Positions 21,916 through 34,900 of a stretch of DNA of 64,000 bases are shown here, in pieces; the stretch's first letter is position 1; every line of letters begins with the position of its first letter. The stretch lies in assembly GCA_963969365.1 (NCBI GenBank), contig OZ017748.1:2849001-2913000 (forward strand), written 5' to 3'. The stretch comes from Asterochloris sp. CNOR1. Lineage: Eukaryota > Chlorophyta > Trebouxiophyceae > Trebouxiales > Trebouxiaceae. Under the pieces are notes generated by a model, which ran no database searches, was not told the origin of the DNA, and was given only the letters and a program-made list of their open reading frames with translations. The position numbers were made by a program, and so were the translations under genes.

Positions 21916-24900
21916 ATGCAAATGAAGGGCAAGTCTGCTCTGATCACAGGTGTGTCTCGAGGTGTATGCTGAGGCTGTCGGGCCACCAGCCCACTGGTCA
22001 TGTATGATCTCAGTCGGATGCTGTCAATACAGGGGCAGGCTCAGGTATCGGGAGATGTCTGACAGTCAGCCTGGCCAGGCAGGGGTACAAGATCACAGTG
22101 AGGCTGCAGCATCAGCTTCTGTGCTTGACGTCGTCAAGGCCTGAACTGCTCACTTGTCAGTATGCGCCCTGCAGGCTGCAGACTTGGACAAAGCTGCAGC
22201 TCAGGAGACAGTGAGTGCTTGCATCAGCTTCCTCATCGACCGTGGCACGCGACTCAGTCTGAACATCAAGGCACTGGCTCTGAGTAATGCTGCCAGGCAT
22301 ACAGGACAACGCAGGTTCCATCCCGTCAAAACCTTTCCTGCAGGCACAGCTATGCAGGGACCTCCATTCAGAGGCACAGGCCGTGCAGTGCGATGTCTGC
22401 AATGATGCCCAGCAAAGCGCAGTCTTTGATCAACACGTCAAGGCCTTCGGCAGCCTGGACCTTGCCGTCCTGAATGCTGGCATTGCCGAGCTAGGTGAGT
22501 GCTATGATCGGCCCCTACAAGATGGCTTCACTGCCTTTAGGACAACTTAGCAAGGCAGATGCACCCCAGCAAAGCACAGCGCCCTTGCATCTATTTGCCT
22601 GCACCCATTTGCGCCACATCCGCACGCAAGCAAAGCCTGACTCTGATGTACTGAGCCGCTATGACCCCAAACAAGCATCGCGTCTTGCAGGGGACATGCT
22701 CAAAGATGATCGCTGGCAGCAGACCCTGGATGTTGACCTTCGCGCAGCCATGAAGGGCACCGCGCTGGCTGCCCAAGCCATGTTGGCCCAGAAAACCCAA
22801 GGTGCAGAGCAAATGCCACAATGCTTGGCATGCACACCCCACACAGGCTTGGAAGTGCCTCTGCAGCATCCCGCACCTGTCCATTGCCCAGAGCACCCAA
22901 GGTGCAGCAAAGCTGGGCACAGGTTGCAGTGCATAGCTGTTGAGGCTGGCTCATGCTGCCACCTCGAGCATCTGCAGCCTCCCAAGCTGAAGTGGCCCGG
23001 GCAGCAGACTTCTTGGCACCTTTCCATCATCTACTCAGCCTTACATCCTTTGACTCACAGATTCCGTTTGCAGGTGTGATCATCCTCACCGCCTCTTCCG
23101 GCGGCCTGTTTCCCATGCCAATGGCTCCAGCCTACGCTGCAGCCAAGGCTGGGCTGGTGCATTTCACCCGCTCACTGGCCCCCAGGCTGCACAAGCGCGG
23201 GATCCGGTTATGCGCGCTGTGCCCACAGCAGGTTGACACTGCTCTGGTGAGCATTGTGTTGAATTGTCTTGTAGAACATTTTGAGGGCTCAGCGCCATGC
23301 CCGCAGCAGATTCACACAGCCTGGGTAAGCAGACTAGGCCTGTGCCTTCTGCACCAGGCTGGTTGCCTCCTCAATTGCTCAGGTGAGCAGGTGGCGTGCA
23401 TGCTGCTGCCCTGTGCTAGGCATGCGGCACAGCTGCGCTGACACAGCTCTGGTGCACAGCTCTGGTGCACAGTCCTTGCCCAACCTGCTGGAATATGTGC
23501 TGGCTATCACATATGATCGGGCTGACAGCCCAATAGAGGGCTTTGTCTACTTTCAAACATAAAGCCTTGATTGCCCATGCATGTGCAGCTGCTTGCCATG
23601 TCTTGCCGCCAGCCTGCACACGTATGGGCCTTTGTGCAGGGTCTGGCAAGCTGTACATTGCTGCTGCAGACTCGCGGGGCCCAGATGAATGCAACTGTCA
23701 AGTGGATGCAGAAGGAATCGGGTGCTGCCGTCATGCTAACGTCAGAGCAGGTCAGCTGCGGCTGCTGCACCCATCGCTTGTTGCCCTGTCCACACACCTG
23801 ATTGCAACACTGCTTCATACTCAGCCCTGGCGTCTGGCAACAAGCCTCCCCCAGCACTTGCTTCCAGGCTTGCAGTACAGCTTGGATGTCATTTCTTGAG
23901 CTTGGCTGTAGTACTAGCCAACTGAGTTTTTACTATTCCCCACCTGAAGAGGGGCTTGAGGGTTCTGCTTGGCAGTCAACAGCAGCAGCATTGCATTGAG
24001 CTGTTCACAGCAATGCATTGATGTGAGAAACTGTTACTGGCTGCATGTCCAGGTCACCGAGGCCGCCCACATCCTGATCAGCAATGAGGCCTGCGTGGGA
24101 ACTGTGCTCCTGGTCCACGCCAAGGGCGCGGTCTATGAGTGGCATCCGCCGCAGCGAAATCTGAAGTTTGTCAAGAAACTCACAGGTGCAGCGTCTGCAG
24201 CACGCAGTCCTGGGTGCCATGCTGGTTTGCCCCTGCAAGCTGCAAACTGGCATGCTGCTTGAGCTCAAGCTTGCATGTAAAGGAGCTTAGAGCTGTGGCC
24301 CCCTGTCATGATGCAAGCCCTGCTTGTCAGCATGCTGCTTTACGTCACCTGATCTGCTGTGCCTGTAAGTGCATATGGGCCTCGCGCACTGTGGTGGAGG
24401 GTCCTGTGCAAGGCCGCGCAGGAGGCAGTCAGGTCAGTGGCCACACTCTCATAAACACTTTGATTGGGGCACCTGCGCAGGCGGCGTGCCCCAGCAGGGC
24501 ACAGCAGTGGCCAGCAGGCAGGCGATGGCTCGGTGGGCAGCCTCCAACATGCCTGCACAGCGCCAGAAGGTGCAGGTGCACAGGTAAGGGGCGATACTCG
24601 CCGTCTTTGCTGCCCGTCCCTGTCCATAGTGCAGTGTCAAAGGGCAGCCTCCAGGATGCCCCCACATCGCCAGAAGGGAGAGGTGCAAAGGTGCAAGTGA
24701 TAAGGCTCCAGGCTACTATCTTGCTGATAGCTGACGCCCAATCTCACTCAGCCGCCTGTTTCCTCACACCTCCTGACAGGGCCCAGTGCACCCAGCAGTC
24801 AACAGTTGCCCTGTGTGGCTGAGTGCTTGCTGTACCCAGCACCAGGCATGCATCACTACCAGCATGGCTTCCGCTCATTGCAGCCAACAGCTGAAAGCTG

Positions 24901-27619
24901 ACTGTTGCTGCGCTGCCTGCAGGCTGTCCAACAACTTTCAGGAAGCCACTAGGCTTGCCACAGAGCCCATGCCGTCCAACCCACCTGCTGGCCATGTGCT
25001 GGTCAGGAACGCCTTTGCGGGTGTCAATGCCTCAGACATCAACTACAGCTCAGGCAGGCAGGCGACACGCTTGCCCAAAGTGCCTGAGCAGTAGTGCTCT
25101 TATGGAGATGAGCCCCCTCATGAGTGCTGCTGCAATATTGGACAGGAATCATGCTGGTCTTTGGGTGGGGGCCTGCGAGTCCATCAGCAAAACTTGCTGC
25201 TTCACATGCTTGGTAGCATACACGGCTTATGTACTCTGGTCTGCTCCTTGTCATGTGGGCTTGAATGTTGGCAGGCAGCTCTTTGTGGGTGAGCTCCCTG
25301 TGCTGCCCTCTGCTGTGCAGAGGCAGACACACCTGTGTGGACCTCTCTGCAGGTATCACGATTCCATCGAGAAAGCAAAGGCTGCCCTGCCCTTTGATGC
25401 TGGCTTTGAGGCTGTTGGAGTGGTGGCGGCAGTGGCCCCAGGCGTCGAAGGCAAGTTCACCCGCCATGCAACCTGTGATTGACCCTGCAAGCATATCCTG
25501 CACCTTGGGTGTCTGCCTGAAAACAGGGCCAGATGCATTTGATGTAGGTCTTCCCCTGCCTTTTCACGTGGGTCCATTGGCTGGCCTGCTGTGGCCCACA
25601 TTACAATCTACTCCTCGCAGCAGGTGTGTCAGCCGGTGGCTGCAAACGCTCACAACCATACTAGTGGCCCAGACTTGCAGCGCATTGAGGGTCTCTTCTG
25701 TGTGCTGCAAGGGAAGCTGGCATGAATGCGACCACCAAGTGCAGTCCAACACATGGATGACTGACAAACGCTGCGTATGCTGCAGGCCTGCAGGTGGGCG
25801 ACCCAGTGGCCTGCATGTCCTATGGCTCTTTCTCCGACTACCAGCTCATTTCCACCAGACAGGCCATGCCAGTGCCCGTCGTGGCTCCTGAGATTGTGGC
25901 TCTGCTGACCTCAGGCCTGACTGCATCGATAGGTGAGCACGTCATGGGCTCTGTGCTTGGAGGCTGACATGCTCGGTCAGGACCATGCAAGAAACATGCA
26001 AGAAACATGAGCTGAGCTTCAGCAGGGAGCTCCACAAGCACTGCTGAGCAGCTGCTATGCAGCAGCAGGGCTTCAATCCTGGAGGGCGTCGCTTGTTGTG
26101 CGAGCACTTGAAGGCTTAGCTCTGTTTTAGCTCTGAGGCAGGACAGTCGCATATCGCTGCCAAGCAGCTGCTGATGCAGCAGCAGTGCTCCAAATGTGCA
26201 GCCAGTTTTGTTGCGTGCTGCTCTAGAGGCCTGATGCAGCACTTTGCTGCTGCAGCTCTGGAGCAGGCTGGCCGCATGGGCACGGGGGAGACGGTTCTGG
26301 TCACAGCAGCTGCCGGTGGCACTGGGCAATTTGCAGTGCAGCTGGCCAAGGCTGCTGGCAACACAGTCATCGCCACCTGTAGCAGCCAGGAGAAAGCAGA
26401 CATGCTGAGGGGGTTGGGAGCGGACAGGGTCATCAATTACAAGACAGAGCAGCTAGGCAAGGTGGGGTCAGCGCTTTGCAAGCTTTGGCAGGCCAGCAAG
26501 GACAGTGTGCTTGAAGCGGCATCCTCTGGTATTATCATACTGCGCAGACGTGTTGGCTTCCCCTCATGCCTCGCCACCAGCAAGGCTGCCCTGGGCAGTG
26601 CCTATCACGCTCACCTGTACCGCAGAGCTGCCGTGCAGTGGCAACAAGGCTGGCGGCAGCTCCCACTTGGCCCTGCCTGACATCTGCCTCAGACCTGTCT
26701 GGGTGTTCGGCCCTGTCACGCCGGCAGTCAGGGAAGCGATTGTGTCAGGGATATTGTGTAATAGCAGGTGGCACATGTTTGTATCAGAGCAGGCGATACA
26801 TCAATGCTGTTGTCGTGCAGGTACTCAAGAAGGAGTTTCCCAAGGGCATGGACCTCATCTATGAAAGTGTGGGAGGGGAGATGTTCGAGCAGTGTGTCAA
26901 GTCCCTGGCAGTACATGGGCGAATTGTTGTGATTGGCGCCATGAGCCAGTGTGAGTGCTGCTGGGGGTTCTTCGACTATGGCTGTGTTGCTGCCGCCCTG
27001 TATCATCAGGCTTGACGAAGCGGCGGGGCCTGTGCCCATCCTGTTGCTCACACCTGACGTGAGCCCTGACCGTGCGATGGAGTTGTGCCTATGCTGCTGT
27101 TTGCACCTGACAGAGATCCCTGACTGAGCCAGTTTTGGCGCCTTACTTCTGTGTTGACCGCCAAGTGCTTGCTGCAGACGGTGCAGGGTGGAGTCCCTCG
27201 CAGCACACAGGCTTGACAGAAAGGCTGCTCTACAGATCTGCTACTGTCGCAGGTGAGTGAACCCGTCAGATCAGCTGTGCAGCTGCCTGCCATGTTTGCA
27301 AGACCTCACCAGTGCTCCATCGGTCGTGCAGGGTTCTTTCTCCTGTCCTATGCCAAGCTGTACAATAAGCACCTGCAAAAGCTGTCCTTGGGGTTCCTCT
27401 CTGGGAAATTGAAGGTTCACATGGACCCTACGCCCTTCAGGCAGGTCCATTCAGGTTCAGCACAGTGCTGCCAATCCTGCTGACAATGTGCTGCCTGCCT
27501 ACAGAGGGTTGGGCTATGTCATCTCTGCTGTGAACCACCTTCAGTCAGGTCAGAGCATGGGCAAGGTGTTTGTACAGATGGCAGATGAGCTTCCATCTCA
27601 GGAAACGTCCAAGCTCTAG
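21916..27619 (+). CDS. Bifunctional fusion: short-chain dehydrogenase + ZADH2/PTGR3-type enoyl reductase, peroxisomal SKL
   Basis: The N-terminal half is an [15 protein letters not shown] at 21916 joins across an intron to [20 protein letters not shown], giving the TGxxxGIG NAD(P) motif. Then come [25 protein letters not shown] (NAG motif), [29 protein letters not shown] with the catalytic YAAAK (about 23133), and [20 protein letters not shown]. The C-terminal half is a medium-chain reductase: [120 protein letters not shown] and [20 protein letters not shown], matching the zinc-lacking ZADH2/PTGR3 family along its length. It ends ETSKL, then TAG, a PTS1. A long intron (about 24190-24915) links the halves, so a single transcript is inferred. 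Substrate unknown; lipid enone or fatty-acyl oxidation steps are plausible. Confidence 0.8.
23219..23330. repeat. Duplicated exon end plus donor in SDR-MDR gene
   Basis: The SDR exon end cccacagcaggttgacactg...ctggtgagc (23219-23252) recurs at 23298-23330 as cccgcagcagattcacacag...ctgggtaagc. A third, shorter echo (gctgacacagctctggtgca) lies at about 23436. Each copy keeps a usable GT donor. Confidence 0.75.
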
Positions 27620-28088
27620 GAGAGCCCTGCGCCAGCATCATACCAAGTGCTTTGTAGGCGTTTGTCGTGGCTGCATCTTATGCTTGCCGTGGGCATTGGC
27701 ATCAAATCACTTTCTTGTAATTGGCATGCAATTCAGCAGGGAGCAGTACACTCCTGGCAGCAGCAACCTCCATCTTACACAATAGCACATGGACCTGATT
27801 CATGTAGTACATGGTAAGGCCCTGGAGTGGCAGCAGGCACACATGCATGATGAGCATCACTTTGTCCAACACGGCTCAAGCCGAACCCACACATCCTGTA
27901 GTGACAGTTTCCAAGCACATCATACATGGCAGCTCACTTTCAGCGAGCGACCTGTGATCATCCTGTCCCAACAGGCGGCACATGCAGTACATGTATGCAA
28001 CAGAGAAAGCTGCAAACTGGATTGTCTCTTGGCCGCACTGCAGGTGAGCTTGATACCAACAAATATGAACAAGTGGGCAGGGCAGACT
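27620..28088. other. Convergent spacer
   Basis: This is 3' flank of the fusion gene, with a cttgtaattg (TGTAA) motif near 27714 that could be its polyadenylation signal. I see no convincing exon. Confidence 0.35.
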
Positions 28089-28837
28089 GAGTCCCCGTTT
28101 CATGCCAGCTGGTGACTGAGCACATTGGCTGTGACCACATTGCGCGCGGCTCCTCAGCAATTGCCCTGTTAACGTCCAGATCAGCAGTGGTGACTGCACC
28201 AGAAGGCGCCTCAGCCAGGATCTGTGCCAAAGTCGAGTGCTCCAGGCCGGGCAACCCCTCAAGCCCTGCACGTTGCACATGGGGTGGCGCCACACTAAAC
28301 TTGTGCAGCTCACTCTGCCCACCTCTGCTTGCCCCACACAAGCAGCTGCATGTTGTTGTGCTTGCCCTCTAAAAGTGCAAGCAGGCATGTCCTGCCTCCC
28401 TGCCGAACGAAGGGCTTGCATCTGGGGTCTTGCAGCAGCGTGCAACCTGTCTGAGCCACTCTCCTGAGTCATGCAGTTGACAGGCTGCAGCTTACCTCCA
28501 CCCCCTCTGCAGCCTCAGCCTGCACTCTGGTGGATAGCACCACAACCCAAGTAGTGAAAGCCTGGGACAGATCACCCCTGTGAGATTGTCCAAAGCCAGC
28601 ATACTTCCGCAGGCCAAGGCCATGTGCGAGGTACATCATGGCTGCCTCAGCATGAAGCGGCATGGCATCAGGTGGAACAGCATATGCCTGTTTGGGGACC
28701 ATGTGTGACTGACTCTGCAATGGCTCAAACGGTCCCTCGATGTATGTGCAGACGTTGCAGAGCCTCCTCCTGCGACATGCAGCATTGATGCCGCCGAGGA
28801 TTGCTTCCAAATTGAGAAGCAGAGCTCCAGAGACCAC
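28089..28837 (-). CDS. Possible unknown gene, short exons
   Basis: A minus-strand frame from 28837 reads LLNLEAILGGINAACRRRRL, then VCTYIEGPFEPLQS and MPLHAEAAMMYLAHGLGLRK, with donors available at CGGAA|gtatgc and GGAG|gtaagc. A second coding-like stretch after an acceptor near 28263 reads LEGLPGLEHSTLAQILAEAP, then VTTADLDVNRAIAEEPRAM. Composition is protein-like, but I recognise no family and cannot prove how the pieces join. The 5' end abuts the plus-strand coiled-coil gene, so this would be another head-to-head pair. The stop is not certain. Confidence 0.3.
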
Positions 28838-28998
28838 AATACGTCAAAGAAAGTCCCCGCTCAACCAATGCGCGTCCACGCTGTGCCTTGCCCTGCAATC
28901 GCTTGAGCAACATTGCAATCAGTCCAGCGGCATCGTGGGCAAGCGCCATGCATCGCCCGCAATTTGGCTCGCAGTCAACAGGCAGTGGCACCCTACTG

Positions 28999-31900
28999 AT
29001 GAATGGCAATGAACACAGTCCGGAGCCCAGCAGCACCGGGTCAGCCAGCGGTGGCCAATTTCCAAATGAGTTAGAGGCGCGCCACATGGAGATTACCTCC
29101 CAAATGGCCAAGTTCCAGGACATAAGTGCAAGACAGGCATGGCCTGCTGTCTTTGCTGGCAAGACTGCGCTTGACACCTGCTCCACATTGGTGGCGCAGC
29201 ATGCTGATGCCTTTGTGCAGGAGATGCGTCTCTTGGAGCGCAGGATGCAGGAAACCTCCCAGACAGCCGAATTGGGTAGGCAGAACAAGGCCTTACAGGA
29301 GGAGCTGGTTGAAAAGGAGCAGCAGCTGCAGGAGGTGCTCGATGCCCAAGCGGTGAGAGACAGCCGGCTGATGTGTATCGTGCCACTCAGCAGGCCCCAT
29401 TATATCTGTGCTGCATGAGAGCGCCTGCCGCTCAGGCCAACAGGGTGCAAGTCAGTTGGCTCAGCATGTGGGGCGCATGACACATGATTGACCAGGATCA
29501 ATGCCAGCTGCATTCTTGAGCTGAAACTAACCTTGGGAAGGGCAGACTGGTGCTTGGAGCATTGGTGCCTCCCAGGCACTTATCATGCTTGTGCCAGGAT
29601 GTGCACAGCACCCAGCAGCCCCCTCATGGCACAGCCCGACAGCTCCATCCTGCCACTGCAGGGTCTGGAGAGGAGGGTGCTGGAGGTGCAGGAGCAGCTC
29701 CTGCGTGAACACGAGGCCGTGGCTGCTGAGAAGCTGGCTGCCCAGCAGGAGTATGTGGCCGAATATAATGGGCTGGCCACAGAGTGAGTTTGCAGATTGC
29801 ACTGTCTCTGATCAAATAAGCTGCTTGCGGTGCTGGGCCGGGCTGTTGAATATGGGTCATAAGGCCGAAGGGCGGGGAGGACCACATTGCATTGGCTGTA
29901 GAGTGGGTAGGTGTGCAGCAGGGCCTGTGCACCCCGTGGTGCAAGAGCTGTAGGCAGGACCTTGCACAGCTTGTTTGCGACAATGGGTCATGCAGTCTGG
30001 GAGGACACCATTCACTGTAGATTGGTGCTTGTCGTGTGCCAACACAAGTTCTTATGCCAGAGCTGCAGGCAGAGCAGTGTGCTGTGTTTTTGATGATGAA
30101 AATCTGGTTATGAGCACACCCAATACATGCTTTGTGGCAGGACATGATGCCCTGTGTGTGAGCCTGTAGCTCTTGGGAAATCATGCCCAGCTGAAGCCTG
30201 GGTTGCCTGCAGGGATGTGGCCTTGCACGCTGTGTTAACCTCTCATTCTTGCCGCCTGCCCATGTCCCCCTTTGCGCTGGCCTGTGCTCTCTGGGACCAC
30301 ACTCCCTAATGTCAGTTGCACAAACCCTGCAGTCAGCAAGCCCACCGGAGTTGCTGAATGGTTTGGGCTCATATTTGCTTATTCAACCTGATTGCAACAT
30401 CTGCAGGTTTAATGACCTCGTTCAAGAGCTGGAAAGCGCCAATGACAACATAAGGGCTACTGAGAGGTCCCGAGATCACTTCCAGGCACAGCTGCATCAG
30501 GTGGGACTGCCTTTGTGTAGCACTGGGCAGTGCTGGGGGGGGTCTCTCATTGTAGCGTCCAATTTGGCTTTGTCCTGGAAGTGCAGTGGAGCAATGAGCG
30601 CTGGCACAGCTGCGCCAGTCAAGGGTTGCCTCACAGGCTGACTGCAGCTGGGCTAGGGTGGGGTGCTGAAGGCAGTGCTGCTGGGCCAGGTTGCAGATGT
30701 GGAGGCGTTGTTATGTGGTGCTCAGCGGCACTCCCCTCGTGGACTGCTGCTGGACATGCACTGCTTCAGGCAATGGAAGCGGGATATTGTGCTGCAAGCG
30801 CCGCTGTGTCAAGCAGCGGCTGCATGTGCAAAGGTACTGGACCTGCTGGCTGAGCTGAAGCGGCCAGGGCAGATCTGCCTTCTAAAGACCCATGCGCATT
30901 GCACCAGCAGAAGCACAGGCGGCGCTTTTCATAGAGCCTGCAGCTGAGAAGCCCCTGGGAGGATGCATGTGGACATTGTGCAAGGGGGTTTGGCGATGCA
31001 ATTTCATGTAAGCGCTTTCTATCTCTATGCAGGATATGCAGAAAGACATGTGAGTCTGCTGGAGTGGCATGGCCCCCTTGCGGATGAGCTTCGTTGCTGC
31101 CGCACGGAGCAGCCATGCTGCTGGCATCTCCACGTCCTGCTGTCAAGCCTTGCCTGCCTTCTCATGGCTCACTGCTGGGCTCCCTGTCAGCCCCTGTTAC
31201 CAACTGGAGCCTTGCTGCTGCTGTCGCTGCAGGCTGTCCAGGAGAATGCAGAGCTGAAGCGCACTGTGGAATTCATGATGGCTCGGCAGGCCGCTTGGGC
31301 AGCCACTGGGCCCATGCGCGGTCCCCACCCCAACTATGAGCAGCGCAGGGCTTATGCGCAGGCACCACAAGGGATGGCTGGGGTGGGTTCACAAGCTCTG
31401 CCTGCTGCAATGGGCCACCCCTTTCACCACCAGGGTGAGCCTGCTTTGCATGTGCTGTTTACTGACAGGACCAAGTCTACGTTGCCTCGATCTCCTTTGC
31501 TCCCTGCCTGCAGAGCAACTGCTTCAGTGTCAGGAACCCATACCGCATGCCCTACACCTCCACAGCACGACATGCTGCTCAATGCTGTTGCTGCAGGGCC
31601 AGGTGTTGGCGGCATGCCATTCTACATGCCCGGTGCCTGGCTTCCCTGCTCCTGCCTATGCTGTTTCTGCACCTGGGCAGGTGTTCCCACAACATCCGGG
31701 ACTGGCGCCCAATGTCAGCAGCCACCTGCGAAGCGCTGCTGCCGCTAGCAGCCAGGCGCCTGTGGGTAGCCATGCAGGCATGCAGGCAGCAACGCAGGGC
31801 CCCACGGCCGCCAGGCACCGGCCGCAGGTAGCCATGGTGCCCATGCACGCCCAGCCTGGGGTGCCACCCCCAGGAGCGCAGCCACAGCAGGCCGCACTGG

Positions 31901-34900
31901 TGCCTCTGCAGAGCCAGCCCCCGGGTCCCAGCCAAGTGGATGCGCAGCACCAGCAGCAGCAGGCTGCTGTGGTGCCTGTGCAGGCCCAGGCTCAGGGTCC
32001 CTTCCATGTTGAGCAACAGCAGAGGATTGATCACGCGGCAGTGCAGGGCCCCTCCCAGGGTGCCCGCCAGACCCAGCAGGCTGGCGCGGCGCAGCCATTG
32101 GGAGCCCAGGGGCTGGAGCAGGGCTCAGCCCAGCCCACAGCCCAGCCCACACACCAAGACAGAACTGGGCAGGCTCCAGTGCAGGCCTCGTGTCCCCAGC
32201 AGGTGAGGGCTGCAGGTGCCTGCGCAGTGCTCAGTCCGGGTGCACCATCCGGTGGCCACCAGCACAGCGCTGGCCAGGGCCAGGCGCAGCAGCTGAGGGC
32301 TGCAACGCCTCCTGCAGTCCAGGTGCCAGCTAGCGCTTTTGCAGCAGCCCATAGGCATCAGCTGTGCCAGTGCTCAAGGACCCATGCGTGGCCATACCCA
32401 GCTCGCTTTGCGCCCAGGATTCATGTCACTGGGCCTTTGCATGAGCCGTCCATCTCCCGCCAGCTGGCCATATCCCTGCAAGCCCTGACCTCAGGCCAAC
32501 TGGAGCTGACTTTGGCATCTTCCTGTAAGCCCTGATGGTCCCAGTGAGGCCTGACCTTGTGCAAGTCAGCTTTCTGGTCCAAGTGCAAATGCTGCGCCCC
32601 TGCAGGGCGGCATCCAATTTGGCAGCTTCGGTCAGGGCGAGAATGCACCCCTGCCAAGCTCCTCAGGTGAGCCTGCCTCGTTTGCTGACAATCTCTGGCA
32701 GGGCTGCAGTGCTGCAGCACACTCTTCACGCCACTCTCTGCTGCACTTGGGCCAGGGCCTACCTAGCCATCATGGCACTTGAGCGGACTAGCAGGCATCG
32801 ACACCCCTTCTGCACAAGCATGTGTCAGATATGGCATTTGTTTTGCTTTGTGGTCTCACACCATGCATGCGCCTCTGTAGGCCAGGAGCTGACGTCAGCT
32901 GACGCTCTGGTGCCGCCCCCGCGCGCGGCAGCAGCCTCCATGCAGACCCCAGCCAGCCAGCAGCCGGGGCCTGCTGCGCCTGTGGGCTCCTTCCGCTCGC
33001 AGCCGGGCGGTTCATCCAGAGAGGCTCCTGCGACGATGACAACGCCTGGCGCTGCAGCAGTAGGCACCACCCAGCAGCCTCCTGCAATGATGACGGCGCC
33101 TGGCGCTCCACTTGTGGCCACCGCCCAGCAGTCCACCCAGCAGGGGACCCCAGCAGGTCCCCCTAAGCCCCCCACAGCGCTTCAGTCAACCCCTGCCATG
33201 CCCGCCCAGCAAGTGCCCATGAATGACGAGGGTTCTGCAGGCAGGGGGACGGCACACCGGCAGCAGGCCCAAGCAGCCCGCCCTGTGTTCTCGCAGAGAG
33301 TCAGCGTGATCAGGCAGCCCAACGTGCAGGTGCGCGGCCCATCCTGCCTGCCTCTTGCTCCATGCGGCATTGGGGTTCTCTCTGCGCGTGATTGGCTTGC
33401 CTTTGATCTTCAGATCATCGCCTGCAGCTGATCTCTTGTGCTGCAGCCTGCTGCATGGCGTCATGCATCACCTGCTCATCTTGTCATGGCCTGGGGGCCT
33501 TGAAGAGGCATGGAAGCACTGGGCTGCTGTGCTGTTGCCTGCTTGCATAGTAAAGGCTCTCGTCACAGCCTGCTGGCAGGGGGCGCTTGCTTGGACAGCA
33601 CTGAGCGCCGCCTGCCTGTTGGCCACTCAGGTGCCCGTGACTCCGCCGCTCAGTGCTGTGCGCGCCCAGCAGCCATCAGCAGGTGCTCTGTTTGCGCCAG
33701 CCACACAGCAGACAGGGGATACGCCACAGGCAGCCCCTGCTGCGTCCCCTGCAGCCGCCCCGGCCGGCAGCAACATGACCCAGCTTGGGTCTTCCAGTGG
33801 CAGCAGCAGCAGCACAGGTTCCAGGGGTGCTGCCCCCACAGAGCCCACTGCGGGTGGCGCAAGCGCCACCACAGCTGCCCCTTCGCCTGTCCCCGCTGCC
33901 ACGGGGGCCAACACCGCAGACGGGCTGTCCTGGGCAGACAGGGCCAAGCGGGCGCCAGCACACCCACCTCAGCCCAAGTCCCCTCTGCGCGGCGCTGGGT
34001 CCGCTGGCAGCCAGGCTGCGCGCCAGGTGGGTGGCCCCTGGGTCAACCACTGCGTTTTGTAACCTTTCTCTGCGCAAGCTGCCAGCTTGCGTGCGACGCT
34101 GGGAAGCCCTCTATATAGCTAGCTCTCAACTGCATGCCAGCTTGTTGTTTTCTGGTGTCCTTGCATGCTGAGCGTGGCTCTCAGCCTGAGCTGTGAGTTT
34201 GTCGTGTCGCGCTCTCTGCATGGCTCCTGCCCTTTAAGCCGCCAGGCAGGCACACTGGCATTATGACCGTCACGTGCATTGGCACATGCAGGGCATGGGT
34301 CGCGAGACTGGTCCCCAGCAGCACAGGGGCCCTCACCAGCCCAACAATGCCGCCCGCCGCCACGGCCACAACCTGTTGGCCCCTCACAACACACAGGCTC
34401 AGGTGATAGCAAAGAGTAGGGCCTGCTGGCAGCCTCCAGTGCGTCACTTATCATTGTCCAAGAGGCTGCAAGGGGGCCCTGAGTGCATGTGCAGCGCAAT
34501 CCAAGGAACACTGCTCCCCAGCTGTCCAGGAGCATTTTGGACTGACACCATGCAGCACTGGCTACCACATGGCACGAAAGAGCCACTGCTTGCCACAGGC
34601 ACCCCTTCATGAACATGCCCTGCTAGCCCTTCCACTGCTGCTTCTGCAAAGGTCCTGGAGGTGCAGTTCTTCGTTGAGTGTCCCATGACGCCTGTGCAGG
34701 TGGACAGGCGCCGTGTTGATGACAGGGTGCTGCCCCAGCGGCCCCAGCAACAGCTGAGGCAGGGGAGTGGCAGGAGCAGTGGCCCCCCTGTGCAGCAGCA
34801 GCAGGGCCGGGCTGCACCTGGACACAGCGGCCCTGGCCGGCATCAGCAGGGTCGGGCCATCCCAGGCAGGGCGGCCCTGGGCACTATCAGCAGGGCAGGC

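Noticed and set aside
29624-30184. 186-codon minus-strand frame over coiled-coil exons
   Set aside because: It overlaps exons whose plus-strand frames join in phase into a coiled coil; no family similarity.
31579-32152. Minus-strand frames opposite the Q/P-rich body
   Set aside because: Reverse reading of CAG/CCA-rich sequence; no start or splice context and no domain.
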